A stretch of DNA of 64,000 bases. It comes from JBMNGO01 sp050949885. GTDB lineage: Bacteria > Bacillota > Syntrophomonadia > Syntrophomonadales > Syntrophomonadaceae. Positions 24,535-33,724 of the stretch are shown here, piece after piece. The translations under genes and the position numbers were made by a program. The DNA lies in NCBI GenBank assembly GCA_050949885.1, contig JBMNGO010000005.1, positions 186,001 to 250,000 on the forward strand, in the 5' to 3' direction. The number at the start of each line of letters is the position of its first letter. The stretch's first letter is position 1. The notes under the pieces were generated by a model. The model did not search any database. It was given only the letters and a program-made list of their open reading frames with translations, and was not told the DNA's origin.

Positions 24535-25362
24535 CTATGTTCCTGTTTTTCTCTTTTTGCGGGTTTTCGCTTTACCGCCGGCCTGTCGGTTTTCTTCAGC
24601 GATTTTTACGCTTGCTTTTAATGCTTCCAGCAGATCTACTACATTGTTTTCTCCTTCACTGGGGGCGGGGGTTACTATTTCCTTACCCGCTATTTTAGCT
24701 TCAACTAGTTCCCAAAGGGCAGATCGATATTCATTAGTGTACTTTTCCGGCTGAAAGTCGGTAGACAAGTTCTCAATAAGGTTAACTGCCATTTTAATTT
24801 CATTTTCATGTAACTTGGTTTGTTCAACACCTGTATTAAGAGAAGAGGCCGGTCTAATTTCATCCGGATAGAAAATGGTTTCCAGAACCAGAACCCTGTC
24901 TTTTACCCTCAGGGCGGCGAGAGACTGTTTAGTCCTTATTATTATACGGGCAATAGCAGTTTTGGCTGTTTTCTCTATAGCCTGGACCAAAAGGGAGTAA
25001 GCCTTTTCCCCTCCTTGGGAAGGTTCCAGGTAATAGGATTTATCAAAATAAATCGGATCTACTTGGTTCAAGTCGACAAAATCCAAAATATCGATGGTTT
25101 TGGTATCCTCCAGGGGGATACGGTCCAGGTCTTCTTCATTTATTATCACGTAATTGCCTTTTCGATACTCGTAACCTCTTACGATCTCTTCCGTTGTAAG
25201 TTCCCTCTGACAGTTGGCACAGTACTTTTGGTATTTTACCGGTGACATACATTCCTTATGCAGGTAATGAAATTTAATATCCTTTTTTTCCGTAGCCACA
25301 TACATTTTTACCGGTATATTGACCAAACCAAAACTGATTGCACCTTTCCACAAAGTTTTCAT
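24535..25362 (-). CDS. ku: Ku DNA end-binding protein
   Basis: The 275-residue bacterial Ku homodimer binds broken DNA ends and recruits LigD. The conserved start is LWKGAISFGLVNIPVKMY, and the core includes YQKYCANCQRELTTEEIVRGYEY. Ku proteins sometimes carry a Lys-rich tail for DNA contact; here the end is GGKAKTRKKRKTG. It leads the ku-ligase-polymerase operon on the minus strand. The Cys pair in YCANC may bind zinc. Confidence 0.95.
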   Translation of the reverse strand: MKTLWKGAISFGLVNIPVKMYVATEKKDIKFHYLHKECMSPVKYQKYCANCQRELTTEEIVRGYEYRKGNYVIINEEDLDRIPLEDTKTIDILDFVDLNQVDPIYFDKSYYLEPSQGGEKAYSLLVQAIEKTAKTAIARIIIRTKQSLAALRVKDRVLVLETIFYPDEIRPASSLNTGVEQTKLHENEIKMAVNLIENLSTDFQPEKYTNEYRSALWELVEAKIAGKEIVTPAPSEGENNVVDLLEALKASVKIAEENRQAGGKAKTRKKRKTGT

Positions 25363-25477
25363 AATAAGACCACCCGGAATTGTTTTTATTATTTTCTGAT
25401 TGTGGGAGGTTTTTATTCCCGGTTTTATCAGGAGGCTCTTTTTAGAAAAATGTTTGGTAGTTGGCCGATTAGCATTA

Positions 25478-25486
25478 TGCTATAAT
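25478..25486 (+). promoter_or_regulatory. Extended -10 promoter for the 34-residue gene
   Basis: TGCTATAAT is a perfect TGnTATAAT extended -10 element, 43 bp before the ATG at 25529. No -35 is needed for this type, and none is well placed. Confidence 0.55.
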
Positions 25487-25528
25487 AATTTTTGGATAGA
25501 ATACTGAGAAACTCAAGGAGGAATAGTA

Positions 25529-25633
25529 ATGGAGGAGCTTACTAAACAAGTAAGAGGGGAAATACTGCGCACCCTTTTGTGGGCCGTGGTCTCCTTGGGA
25601 TGCGTCTTTGCTTTTCGCTACCTGGTCTGGTAA
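25529..25633 (+). CDS. 34-residue membrane protein, unknown function
   Basis: ATG 25529 is preceded by CAAGGAGGAA, and the frame gives MEELTKQVRGEILR, a charged amphipathic start, and TLLWAVVSLGCVFAFRYL as a single membrane helix, then TAA. An extended -10 promoter lies upstream and a strong terminator downstream (25670-25703), so it is a complete unit. I do not recognise a named family. Small single-helix proteins of this size often regulate a larger membrane partner, but no partner is indicated. The neighbour on the other side is the divergent Ku operon. Confidence 0.7.
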   Translation: MEELTKQVRGEILRTLLWAVVSLGCVFAFRYLVW

Positions 25634-25669
25634 TACAGTATATTAAATTGAATTATTCTCCCGGCTATG

Positions 25670-25703
25670 GCGTAAGTTTATTCAACTTACGCTGCGTGTT
25701 TTT
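25670..25703 (+). terminator. Terminator after the 34-residue gene
   Basis: GCGTAAGTT (25670-25678) pairs perfectly with AACTTACGC (25684-25692), followed by TGCGTGTTTTTA. Confidence 0.75.
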
Positions 25704-25853
25704 AGGACCTAATGGCAGCAAAAGTGTTTGTATTAAATTAATGAATACCCAAAATATAATCAAGCGGGAAAATGCTGTTTGACATTATTTCCTATTCTGT
25801 TTATATTTTAGAATATTGAACATCACAAAGGAAAAACCATAGGGGGAGTGCTA

Positions 25854-26180
25854 ATGGCTAACATAAAAACATTGAATATTGAAAACTGGAAGAAAGAGGT
25901 AATAGAATCAGATCTGCCGGTACTAGTTGATTTTTGGGCACCTTGGTGCGGACCTTGCCGGATAATGGGACCGGTGGTAGATAGTGTAGCAGAGGCCTAT
26001 GAAAACAAGATTTCCGTAGGCAAGCTCAATGTAGATGAGAACCGGGCTCTTGCTGAACATTATGAAATCATGGGAATCCCTTCCCTAATTATTTTTAAAA
26101 ACGGAAATGAAGTAAAAAGGATTGTTGGCACTCAGAGCAAAGCCCAATTGCAAAGGACTATAGAACAGGTTTTGGATTAA
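25854..26180 (+). CDS. trxA: Thioredoxin
   Basis: The 108-residue cytoplasmic thioredoxin carries the redox motif WCGPC (Cys32, Cys35) after VLVDFWAP and the cis-Pro in GIPSLIIFKNG. ATG 25854 follows AGGGGGAGTG; an upstream GTG at 25848 is part of that site. It has its own promoter region and stands alone, followed by the convergent rarA gene. Confidence 0.95.
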   Translation: MANIKTLNIENWKKEVIESDLPVLVDFWAPWCGPCRIMGPVVDSVAEAYENKISVGKLNVDENRALAEHYEIMGIPSLIIFKNGNEVKRIVGTQSKAQLQRTIEQVLD

Positions 26181-26204
26181 GCGCAAAAGGCTAATCTTCC
26201 TTTT

Positions 26205-27515
26205 TTAACTTTCATGCTTGGCATTGGGGAGATTTTCAAGATACTCCCGAACCTTTTGCTCATAACCATGATTACTGGGTTTGTACAGAGTAAGGGAGTT
26301 CAGGTTTTCCGGAAGGTATGCTTGAGCAACATAGCCCCCCCAGTTGTGGGGATACTTATAGCCTACGCCTTTGCCCAGAATATGAGCCTGGCTGTGGGAA
26401 CTATCTGCCAAATGCGGCGGAACCGTAAAGCCCGGGTTTTTTCTTACAGCCTCTATGGCCTGGTCTATGGCTTTTTTAGTACTGTTGCTTTTTGGTGCGG
26501 TTGCCAGATATATGGTAGCCTCAGCCAGAGGAATCCGGGCCTCGGGCATTCCAACGTAATCCACAGCCGAGGCGGCAGAGCATGCCATACTTAATGCCAA
26601 TGGATCTGCCAGGCCGATATCTTCGGCGGCATGGACGATCAAGCGGCGGGCAATAAAACGAGGGTCCTCACCGCCTTCCAACATTACTGCCAGCCAGAAT
26701 AAAGCAGCATCTGGGTCTGAGCCGCGGATGCTTTTTATGTAGGCTGATACTATATCATAATGGCTGTCTCCTTTTTTATCGTACCTGATAATCGGTTTAC
26801 CAGCAATTTGCTTTAATAAGTCCGGGGTAATGGTTAGTTTATTATCTTTCATATAAAGGTTGGCTATAGTATCCAGGATGTTTAGGGCAATACGGGCGTC
26901 GCCCTTACAAACATCCAGAAAAATGTCCAAACATTCAGTGTCCATTTTCACTTCATAATTACCCAAGCCGTATTGTCTGTCCGCTATGGCATTATATAGT
27001 ATTTTTTTGATGCTGTTTTCATTCAGGGGTTTTAAAATGTACAAACTAACCCTGGACATAATGGCGTTGTTTAACTCATAAAAGGGGTTTTCGGTGGTTG
27101 CTCCTATAAGTATTAAGGTACCGTCCTCAATAAATGGCAGGAGAACATCTTGCTGATTCTTATTAAACCGATGTATTTCATCAACAAACATAATGGTTTT
27201 TTGTTGAAAGTAACTAAGCCGATGGGCGGCATCGGAGGCTATTTTGCGTATATCACCGACACTGCCGATTACAGCTGGCAGCTTTTCAAAATGGGATTTG
27301 GTAGTCTTGGCCACAAGCTGGGCAATAGTAGTTTTTCCCGTTCCCGGTGGACCATAGAGAATCAAGGAGGAGAGATTGTCATTCTCAATAGCAATTCTTA
27401 AAGGCGTACCCGGTCCGATTATGTGCTCTTGACCAACCACTTGATCAAGACTGCGGGGTCTCATCCGATAAGCTAGGGGTGCATTATTGCTGGCAGCTAT
27501 TGAGAACAAATTCAT
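26205..27515 (-). CDS. rarA: Replication-associated recombination protein A (MgsA/RarA)
   Basis: The 436-residue AAA+ clamp-loader-like ATPase acts at stalled replication forks. GPPGTGKTTIAQLV is Walker A, FVDEIHRFNKNQQD is Walker B, and GATTENPFYELNNAIMSR is the sensor region. The C-terminal tetramerisation half includes SDPDAALFWLAVMLEGGEDP and RRLIVHAAEDIGLADP. Length and order are normal. It converges with trxA and diverges from mnmA. Confidence 0.96.
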   Translation of the reverse strand: MNLFSIAASNNAPLAYRMRPRSLDQVVGQEHIIGPGTPLRIAIENDNLSSLILYGPPGTGKTTIAQLVAKTTKSHFEKLPAVIGSVGDIRKIASDAAHRLSYFQQKTIMFVDEIHRFNKNQQDVLLPFIEDGTLILIGATTENPFYELNNAIMSRVSLYILKPLNENSIKKILYNAIADRQYGLGNYEVKMDTECLDIFLDVCKGDARIALNILDTIANLYMKDNKLTITPDLLKQIAGKPIIRYDKKGDSHYDIVSAYIKSIRGSDPDAALFWLAVMLEGGEDPRFIARRLIVHAAEDIGLADPLALSMACSAASAVDYVGMPEARIPLAEATIYLATAPKSNSTKKAIDQAIEAVRKNPGFTVPPHLADSSHSQAHILGKGVGYKYPHNWGGYVAQAYLPENLNSLTLYKPSNHGYEQKVREYLENLPNAKHES

Positions 27516-27643
27516 TTACGCCTCCAAAAGATTATGATTTTTCAGTCATTATAGATTAAATTGCCTGATAATAAAAGGCCCGGTTATGAATCTATTCAAT
27601 GTGAAAACATAGAAAAAAGATTAACAATAAAGGAGATTTAAGG

Positions 27644-28657
27644 GTGAAGATAGCGGTAATGCTCAGTGGAGGAATTGACAGTTTTGTAACTGCTTTGCTA
27701 TTGAAAAAAGAGGGCCATGAGGTTTCCGCGCTAACCATGGTCAATTGGGATTATGCTATAGTGGACAAAGCCTGCTGGGCGGCTGAGACCCTGGGCATCC
27801 ACCTGACCATTATTGAGCTGCAGGATTATTTTTCCCGGTCCATTGTGAATAGTTTTTGCGAATCCTATTTGAGCGGAAAAACCCCTAATCCCTGTGTTAA
27901 ATGTAATAAGAAGATAAAATTCGGCTATTTGCTCAGCTGGGCTTTGGAAAACGGTTACGACAAAGTAGCCACAGGACATTACGCCATAATTGAATATCAT
28001 AAGGCAAAGGATCGCTATCTTCTAAAAAAAGGGAGGGATTATTCCAAAGATCAAAGCTATTTCTTATATGCCCTTGACCAGGAGCAGCTTTCTCGAACCT
28101 GCTTCCCATTAGGGGAGATGACGAAACAAGAGGTTATGGAGATGGCTTTTGATAACGGGTTTCCCAGGGCGTACAAAGAAAGCCAGGAGATATGTTTCAT
28201 TAATGGCGACTACCGGGATTTATTGCGTAAAAGAAGCACCCTCATCCCAGGAAATATAGTAGATATGAGCGGAAAGATAATAGGCCGGCACCAGGGGCTG
28301 CCGTTATATACTGTGGGGCAGAGAAAGGGATTGGGGGTCAGTGCCGGGTACCCTGTTTATGTGATAGATATGGATATGGAAAATAACCAGCTGGTTGTAG
28401 ATAAAGAAGAATACCTTTATACCAAAGAGTTGTATTCTATTAATAATAATCTTATCTATTATGCAACACTGGATTCTGATGTTAAGGTTGAAGCCAAAAT
28501 CAGGTACCGGGCCCAACCTGCTGTTGCCACTATCAGCTGGCAAAAAGACAACTCAATCAAAGCAGTCTTTGCTGAGCCCCAAAGAGCAGTTACCAGAGGA
28601 CAATCGGCTGTTTATTATATCGGCGAATATGTTTTGGGCGGGGGTGAAATCTGGTGA
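27644..28657 (+). CDS. mnmA: tRNA-specific 2-thiouridylase MnmA
   Basis: The 337-residue enzyme adds sulfur to U34 of tRNAs for Lys, Glu and Gln. The PP-loop reads LSGGIDSFVTALLL, a variation of the usual SGGVDSSV. Cys87 (CVKCNKKIKFG) and Cys184 (ESQEICFI) are the catalytic pair, and TVGQRKGLGVS is intact. It is about 20 residues shorter than E. coli MnmA. The cysteine desulfurase partner that often sits upstream in Clostridia is not adjacent. GTG 27644 follows AAGGAG. Confidence 0.92.
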   Translation: MKIAVMLSGGIDSFVTALLLKKEGHEVSALTMVNWDYAIVDKACWAAETLGIHLTIIELQDYFSRSIVNSFCESYLSGKTPNPCVKCNKKIKFGYLLSWALENGYDKVATGHYAIIEYHKAKDRYLLKKGRDYSKDQSYFLYALDQEQLSRTCFPLGEMTKQEVMEMAFDNGFPRAYKESQEICFINGDYRDLLRKRSTLIPGNIVDMSGKIIGRHQGLPLYTVGQRKGLGVSAGYPVYVIDMDMENNQLVVDKEEYLYTKELYSINNNLIYYATLDSDVKVEAKIRYRAQPAVATISWQKDNSIKAVFAEPQRAVTRGQSAVYYIGEYVLGGGEIW

Positions 28658-28703
28658 TATTTACCAGTTTTCGCTTATTCCCGGCTTTACCAAAGCAGTC
28701 CGG

Positions 28704-28730
28704 TGCACCTTCAAGGGTGCATTTTTTTTT
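28704..28730 (+). terminator. Terminator after mnmA
   Basis: TGCACC (28704-28709) and GGTGCA (28716-28721) are followed by nine T. Confidence 0.8.
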
Positions 28731-28772
28731 GGCCAACCGGGAAAGCTAAATTAGGTGAAAGGAGCAATTTTT

Positions 28773-29240
28773 TTGAAACTGCGGAACATAAAAAACCTAC
28801 CTGTTTTTGATCAAAGCCAGGCCGGGATTGTGGCCAAAGTCAATAAAGCTGTGGTCAGCCATAATAGTAAGATTGCCTTTCTGATTGTCGAAAACGATCG
28901 AGGAGATTTAGGCCTTATCGAAAGAAACGATTTTTCACTTACCGAAGAAGCGGTGATAATTAAGAGCGATATGAGTATTAAACCCTACTATAATGGGGAA
29001 GAATTATCAATGCAGGACGAAAAGATTGGAGATACTATATACAGTTTGGAAGGAAGAGAACTGGGAACTGTTAGCGACCTGGTTGTATCCCTGGAGAAAA
29101 AAGAAATTTGTGCTGTAGAAATTTCCGATGGTGCTATAAAAGATATCCTGGAAGGCCGGGATAAAATACCCATAAATAAGGTCTTATGGAAAAACGAAAT
29201 GAATGCTTTAGTAAAAGATGAAGGGACAGAGCGTAAATGA
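28773..29240 (+). CDS. PRC-barrel domain protein
   Basis: The 155-residue protein has two PRC-barrel-like halves. The second is typical: DEKIGDTIYSLEGRELGTVSDLVVSLEKKEICAVEIS and, near the end, DKIPINKVLW. PRC barrels occur in RNA-processing proteins and in photosystem H subunits. In Firmicutes they often sit in small genes near alaS of unknown role. I choose TTG 28773, spaced 8 nt after AAAGGAG, over the GTG at 28755. Its stop overlaps the start of the zinc-ribbon gene by ATGA. Confidence 0.8.
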   Translation: MKLRNIKNLPVFDQSQAGIVAKVNKAVVSHNSKIAFLIVENDRGDLGLIERNDFSLTEEAVIIKSDMSIKPYYNGEELSMQDEKIGDTIYSLEGRELGTVSDLVVSLEKKEICAVEISDGAIKDILEGRDKIPINKVLWKNEMNALVKDEGTERK

Positions 29241-29413
29241 TTTTGAGGTGCCCGGTATGTGGGGGGTTACAGGTAGGAAAAGTAGGAAGTGACCAGTATT
29301 TTTGCTGGAATTGTTTTTTGGAGTTTAATTTTCAGCGAGGCCAGGTCAACCTTTTTGAAGTGGCTGAGGATGGCACCCTGATTGCAGTGGAAAAAGATTC
29401 TGGAATAATCTGA
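29237..29413 (+). CDS. 58-residue zinc-ribbon protein
   Basis: The ATG at 29237 overlaps the PRC-barrel stop. The frame gives MILRCPVCGG, then YFCWNCFLEFNF, and an acidic tail. The two Cys pairs (CPVC and CWNC) are a textbook zinc ribbon. Such small proteins usually help RNA or protein contacts; the partner is unknown. The tight overlap with the gene before it and the AGGAGGTGG site of the gene after it argue for a PRC-barrel/ribbon/YtxH-like/AI-2E operon. Confidence 0.75.
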   Translation: MILRCPVCGGLQVGKVGSDQYFCWNCFLEFNFQRGQVNLFEVAEDGTLIAVEKDSGII

Positions 29414-29431
29414 TTAGGAGGTGGCGACTTT

Positions 29432-29623
29432 ATGAGGGATTACTTGGGTGCAGTATTATTTGGTGCTATGCTGGGCGTTGTCGGCAGTGTTTGGGTATTA
29501 AGAAATGAAAATGAAATAAAAAAAGGAAGCCGGCAGATCAAGGCTAGAATAAAGAGAACCAAAAATCGCATAATGGATGACCATGATGAGGAGGCAGATA
29601 ACCTCTTGGGAGGCACACAGTAG
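29432..29623 (+). CDS. 63-residue YtxH-like membrane-anchored protein
   Basis: One N-terminal helix (LGAVLFGAMLGVVGSVWVL) anchors a basic amphipathic tail (KKGSRQIKARIKRTKNRI) ending in an acidic patch. This is the layout of YtxH/DUF-type small stress proteins of Firmicutes, with no catalytic residues. AGGAGGTGGCGAC precedes ATG 29432. Its stop lies one base before the ATG of the AI-2E family transporter, so the two are translated together. Confidence 0.7.
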   Translation: MRDYLGAVLFGAMLGVVGSVWVLRNENEIKKGSRQIKARIKRTKNRIMDDHDEEADNLLGGTQ

Positions 29624-29624
29624 T

Positions 29625-30647
29625 ATGGCCTTAAAAGGGGATCGAATAATTAGATATGTGTTATTTCTGGTGGTTATGGTAGCCACCATTTATTTTTTAT
29701 ACCTGGTAAGAGAGGTTCTGCTCAGTTTTTTAATTGGGGGGATTCTTGCCTACTTACTTTTCAGACCGGTGCTTTTTATTGAAAGGAAGGGATTAAAAAG
29801 AACCTGGGCGATTATTCTCTTATATTTTCTGATGTCTTTACTGGTAGCAGCTTTTTTTTCTTTTACCGTACCGGGAATAATAAAGGAATTAGGCCAGTTG
29901 GCGGAGCTGTTTCCCCGATATGCTGATTCTGCACAGGATGTGGCAGATAGAATTGATAACATGCCCGTGCCCATAAGAATAAATGATGTGTTGCAGGAGA
30001 ATATCAATAAAATTGAAAACTATATTATTGAGGGCCTGAACAGATTTGTGGGGGGATTTTTAGGGTTTTTAAATATGATTTTGGCTTTGATTTTTTCGCC
30101 CATCTTGGCTTTTTATATTATGAATGACTGGGAAAAAATTAAAACCGGGTTCTTTAGCATGTTTTCCCATGAAGCCAGGAGGGATGTAGCCCTATTATTG
30201 AATGAAATTGACCAGGTTATTTTTGAATTTATTAAAGGCAATTTCCTGGTGGCATTATTGGTAGGAATCATGATAGGTCTGGCGGCTGCCCTATTAGGGG
30301 TCAATTTCCCGCTGCTGATTGGCATAGTTTCTGGTATAACCAATCTGATTCCATACTTTGGTGCATTTTTAGGAGGAATTCCAGCTATAGCCATAGCATT
30401 GACTGAATCCCTCAGGCAGGGTATTTATATGGCTGTAGCTATTATTTTGGTTCAACAACTGGAAGGAAACATTATTACCCCCAAAATAATAGGTGATCGC
30501 CTGGGCATGCATCCTTTATTAATTGTATTTGCCCTCTTGGCAGGGGGAAAACTTTTTGGTATTTGGGGAATGGTCTTTGCAGTACCGATAACGGCTGCGT
30601 TAAAGGTGATTTTGAGCTGGGCCTTTCTTAAAATTGTGGATAAATGA
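29625..30647 (+). CDS. AI-2E family transporter (PerM-like)
   Basis: The 340-residue membrane protein has about seven to eight helices and the signature LGVNFPLLIGIVSGITNLIPYFG and GNIITPKIIGDRLGMHP. Members export autoinducer-2 in some bacteria and move Na+ or other solutes in others. I choose ATG 29625 after GGGAGG, one base beyond the previous stop; an earlier in-frame ATG lies inside the YtxH-like gene. It lies 79 bp before alaS, as an AI-2E family gene often does in Firmicutes. Confidence 0.85.
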   Translation: MALKGDRIIRYVLFLVVMVATIYFLYLVREVLLSFLIGGILAYLLFRPVLFIERKGLKRTWAIILLYFLMSLLVAAFFSFTVPGIIKELGQLAELFPRYADSAQDVADRIDNMPVPIRINDVLQENINKIENYIIEGLNRFVGGFLGFLNMILALIFSPILAFYIMNDWEKIKTGFFSMFSHEARRDVALLLNEIDQVIFEFIKGNFLVALLVGIMIGLAAALLGVNFPLLIGIVSGITNLIPYFGAFLGGIPAIAIALTESLRQGIYMAVAIILVQQLEGNIITPKIIGDRLGMHPLLIVFALLAGGKLFGIWGMVFAVPITAALKVILSWAFLKIVDK

Positions 30648-30726
30648 TATAGCCATTTGTTGACAGCCCCAAGTTAATAAAAGAAAATATATTAGAAAGT
30701 GTTACGGGAAAGAGGAGGCAGCAAGT

Positions 30727-33369
30727 GTGAGGACCAGTAGTGAAATTAGGAAATTGTTCTTGGAATTCTTCAAGGAAAAACAACATTCAGTGGTTAAGAG
30801 TTCCTCGCTGGTACCAGTTGATGACCCTACCCTTTTGTTTACCAATGCGGGGATGAACCAGTTTAAGGATGTTTTTCTGGGGATAGATCAACGTAGTTAT
30901 AAAAGAGCTACCACTGCTCAAAAATGTGTACGTGCCGGAGGTAAACATAACGACCTGGATACAGTTGGCAGGACTCCCAGGCACCATACATTTTTTGAAA
31001 TGCTGGGGAATTTCTCCTTTGGCGATTACTTTAAGCGTGAAGCTATGGGTTTTGCCTGGGAGTTTCTGACTAAAGTGCTGGTTCTTCCGGAAGAAAGGTT
31101 ATGGGTAACCATATATACTGATGATGATGAAGCATATAATCTCTGGCAGGAAGTAGCAGGTATAGCTAAAGAAAAGATTGTGCGTCTGGGAGAAAAAGAC
31201 AATTTTTGGAGCATGGGGGATACAGGACCATGTGGCCCCTGCAGTGAGATCTTATATGACCGGGGAGTTGAGTACTCCTGTGGCAGTGAAGAGTGTGGCA
31301 TAGGCAAATGCGACTGCGACCGATGGCTGGAGATATGGAATCTGGTTTTTATGCAGTATAACCGTGATGAAAACGGCCAGATGACAGCTTTACCCAAACC
31401 CAGCATTGATACCGGCTTGGGCTTGGAACGAATAACGTCCATTATCCAGAATGTATCCAGCAATTATGATACCGATCTTTTTATTCCCCTTATTGAAAAA
31501 GTGGAGAAAATGACAGGTATTGCTTACGATCGGGGGGAAAAAGGATTTCCTTTCCGGGTTATTGCCGATCATAGCAGGGCTTGCACTTTTCTTATAGCAG
31601 ATGGGGTTTTACCCAGTAATGATGGAAGAGGCTATGTTTTACGGAGAATTCTTCGCCGGGCGGTCCGTTTCGGACGTCTTCTGGGGATTCAAGAACCTTT
31701 CTTATACAAAATGGTGGATGTGGTAACGGAGGTAATGAAACAAGCCTATCCTGAACTGGTGGAAAAACATAAGTTTGTTCAACAAGTAATTAAGCTTGAA
31801 GAAGAACGGTTTTTTGCCACCCTTAATGAAGGACTGAAAAAAGCGGCTGAAATTGTAGAGCAGGTAAAAGAAAGCGGGGCTCATACCATTTCTGGTGAAG
31901 CAGCTTTTATGCTTTATGATACCTATGGTTTTCCTCTGGATCTGACTGAAGACATGGCCGAAGAAAACGGACTCGCTGTAGATAAGGAAGCTTTTACATT
32001 GATGATGGAAGAACAAAGGGAAAGGGCCCGCAGTGCCAACAAGGGAGAAGGGGCCTTTGCCCAGGAACGTCTGGTTGCTGAGCTCATGAGCGGGAATCCC
32101 CCCACCGTTTTTTCAGGTTATAATGTAACTGAAGATGAATCTGCTGTAATTGCCATCATTAAAGATCAACAGATGGCTGAAACAGCCCAGGACGAAAATA
32201 TTTTAATAATTACTGCCCAGACCCCCTTTTATGCGGAAAGCGGTGGACAAGTAGCTGATACCGGCCTGATTACAGGTGAAAATGGGGTTATTCAGGTAGA
32301 AGATGTTAGGAAACTCTCGGGATGGATAGTGCATTGGGGCAAACTGCAGGGGAGTATAAAAATGGGGGAAAGAGTTCACCTACAGGTCAACCGGGCCAGA
32401 CGTATGGATACCGCCAGAAACCATACGGCCACCCATCTTTTGCATAAGGCATTGCGTATCATAGTGGGTGAACACGCAGAACAGAAAGGTTCACTGGTTA
32501 CACCCTCTCGGCTACGGTTTGACTTTTCTCATCTGGCTCCCTTGTCCGCAGATGAACTGGATAGAATCGAGAAATTGGTTAATGAACAAATATGGAGCTG
32601 CATTCAAGTTAATACTACTGTTACCAATGTTGAAAATGCCAAAAAAATGGGAGCTATTGCCCTCTTTGGAGAGAAGTACGGTGAAGAGGTAAGGGTTCTA
32701 CGGATCGGCGACTTTAGCATGGAATTGTGCGGAGGCACCCATGTTCCCAATACAGGGGCTATAGGACTTTTTAAGATAATCAGCGAGGGCAGTATAGGAT
32801 CCGGATTAAGAAGAATTGAAGCTGTAACCGGGCAAAATGCCCTGGATTATTTGAATAAAGCTGAGAATCAGTTAAGAAGTATAGCTTATTACCTGAAAAC
32901 CAGCCCTGATGGAATTAATGACAAAATAACCGCCAATGAAAAAAAACTAAAAGCTGTAGAAAAAGAACTGGAAGCTCTAAAAGCCAAAATTTCTAGAGCC
33001 TCAATTGATGACCTGCTGGGCCAAGTGAACTTGGTTAATGGAATAAATACCATAATTGCAGCTGTGCCCGCTGATGATGTCAATGCTTTGCGCCAGATGG
33101 GAGAAACCTTAAAAGATAAAATGAACACGGGAGTGGTACTATTAGGTTCAGTAATTAATGATAAGGTATCCCTAGTCTGCTTTGTTACCAAAGATCTAGT
33201 TCAGAAAGGAATCCATGCCGGCAAGATTGTAGGTGTGGCTGCCAGAGTTGCTGGAGGCGGTGGAGGCGGGCGCCCTGATATGGCCCAGGCGGGCGGCAAA
33301 GATGTCAGTAAATTGCAGGAGGCTTTGTTGGGCGCCAGACAATTTATGGAAAATAGTTATAATAATTAG
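30727..33369 (+). CDS. alaS: Alanyl-tRNA synthetase
   Basis: The 880-residue class II synthetase has all parts: SEIRKLFLEFFKEKQH, catalytic motifs around TNAGMNQFKDVFLG and GRTPRHHTFFEMLGNFSFGDY, the editing domain with HTATHLLHKALR and CGGTHVPNTG, and the C-terminal glycine-rich DHHA1 part. The editing Cys and His are present. GTG 30727 follows AGAGGAGG. Genes ireB, yqgF and a DUF1292 gene follow in the order seen in B. subtilis. No T-box leader is visible in the 79 bp upstream. Confidence 0.97.
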   Translation: MRTSSEIRKLFLEFFKEKQHSVVKSSSLVPVDDPTLLFTNAGMNQFKDVFLGIDQRSYKRATTAQKCVRAGGKHNDLDTVGRTPRHHTFFEMLGNFSFGDYFKREAMGFAWEFLTKVLVLPEERLWVTIYTDDDEAYNLWQEVAGIAKEKIVRLGEKDNFWSMGDTGPCGPCSEILYDRGVEYSCGSEECGIGKCDCDRWLEIWNLVFMQYNRDENGQMTALPKPSIDTGLGLERITSIIQNVSSNYDTDLFIPLIEKVEKMTGIAYDRGEKGFPFRVIADHSRACTFLIADGVLPSNDGRGYVLRRILRRAVRFGRLLGIQEPFLYKMVDVVTEVMKQAYPELVEKHKFVQQVIKLEEERFFATLNEGLKKAAEIVEQVKESGAHTISGEAAFMLYDTYGFPLDLTEDMAEENGLAVDKEAFTLMMEEQRERARSANKGEGAFAQERLVAELMSGNPPTVFSGYNVTEDESAVIAIIKDQQMAETAQDENILIITAQTPFYAESGGQVADTGLITGENGVIQVEDVRKLSGWIVHWGKLQGSIKMGERVHLQVNRARRMDTARNHTATHLLHKALRIIVGEHAEQKGSLVTPSRLRFDFSHLAPLSADELDRIEKLVNEQIWSCIQVNTTVTNVENAKKMGAIALFGEKYGEEVRVLRIGDFSMELCGGTHVPNTGAIGLFKIISEGSIGSGLRRIEAVTGQNALDYLNKAENQLRSIAYYLKTSPDGINDKITANEKKLKAVEKELEALKAKISRASIDDLLGQVNLVNGINTIIAAVPADDVNALRQMGETLKDKMNTGVVLLGSVINDKVSLVCFVTKDLVQKGIHAGKIVGVAARVAGGGGGGRPDMAQAGGKDVSKLQEALLGARQFMENSYNN

Positions 33370-33421
33370 AGGTTATGGCGTAAAATAAATAAAGGGCTTG
33401 ATTAATACAGGAGGTGGATGG

Positions 33422-33679
33422 ATGATGCCTCAAGATCCGCGAAGCACCGTTAATTTTAAACTGTCCAAAGATGAGGACAATAAGGTTCATACTATTCTGC
33501 ACACAGTCTATGCTGCTCTGGAAGCAAAAGGGTATAATCCCATCAATCAATTGGTGGGCTACATGATTTCTGGGGACCCGGCTTATATTACCAGCCATAA
33601 CGATGCCCGGACCCTAATCTGCAAAATCGATCGGGACGAAATACTGGAATTACTTTTAAAGAGCTTTCTGCAAAAATGA
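33422..33679 (+). CDS. IreB/UPF0297 regulatory phosphoprotein
   Basis: The 85-residue small protein reads STVNFKLSKDEDNKVHTI and IDRDEILELLLKSFLQK, the UPF0297 signature. In Enterococcus IreB is phosphorylated by the Ser/Thr kinase IreK and tunes cephalosporin resistance and wall stress. AGGAGGTGG precedes ATG 33422. It lies between alaS and yqgF, its standard place. Confidence 0.9.
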   Translation: MMPQDPRSTVNFKLSKDEDNKVHTILHTVYAALEAKGYNPINQLVGYMISGDPAYITSHNDARTLICKIDRDEILELLLKSFLQK

Positions 33680-33724
33680 GTCGGTTGAAAGTTTAACACG
33701 AATCTTCCAAGGCCAAGGTGCACA

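Noticed and set aside
30648..30726. T-box leader before alaS
   Set aside because: The space is only 79 bp and shows neither the T-box core nor a terminator/antiterminator pair.
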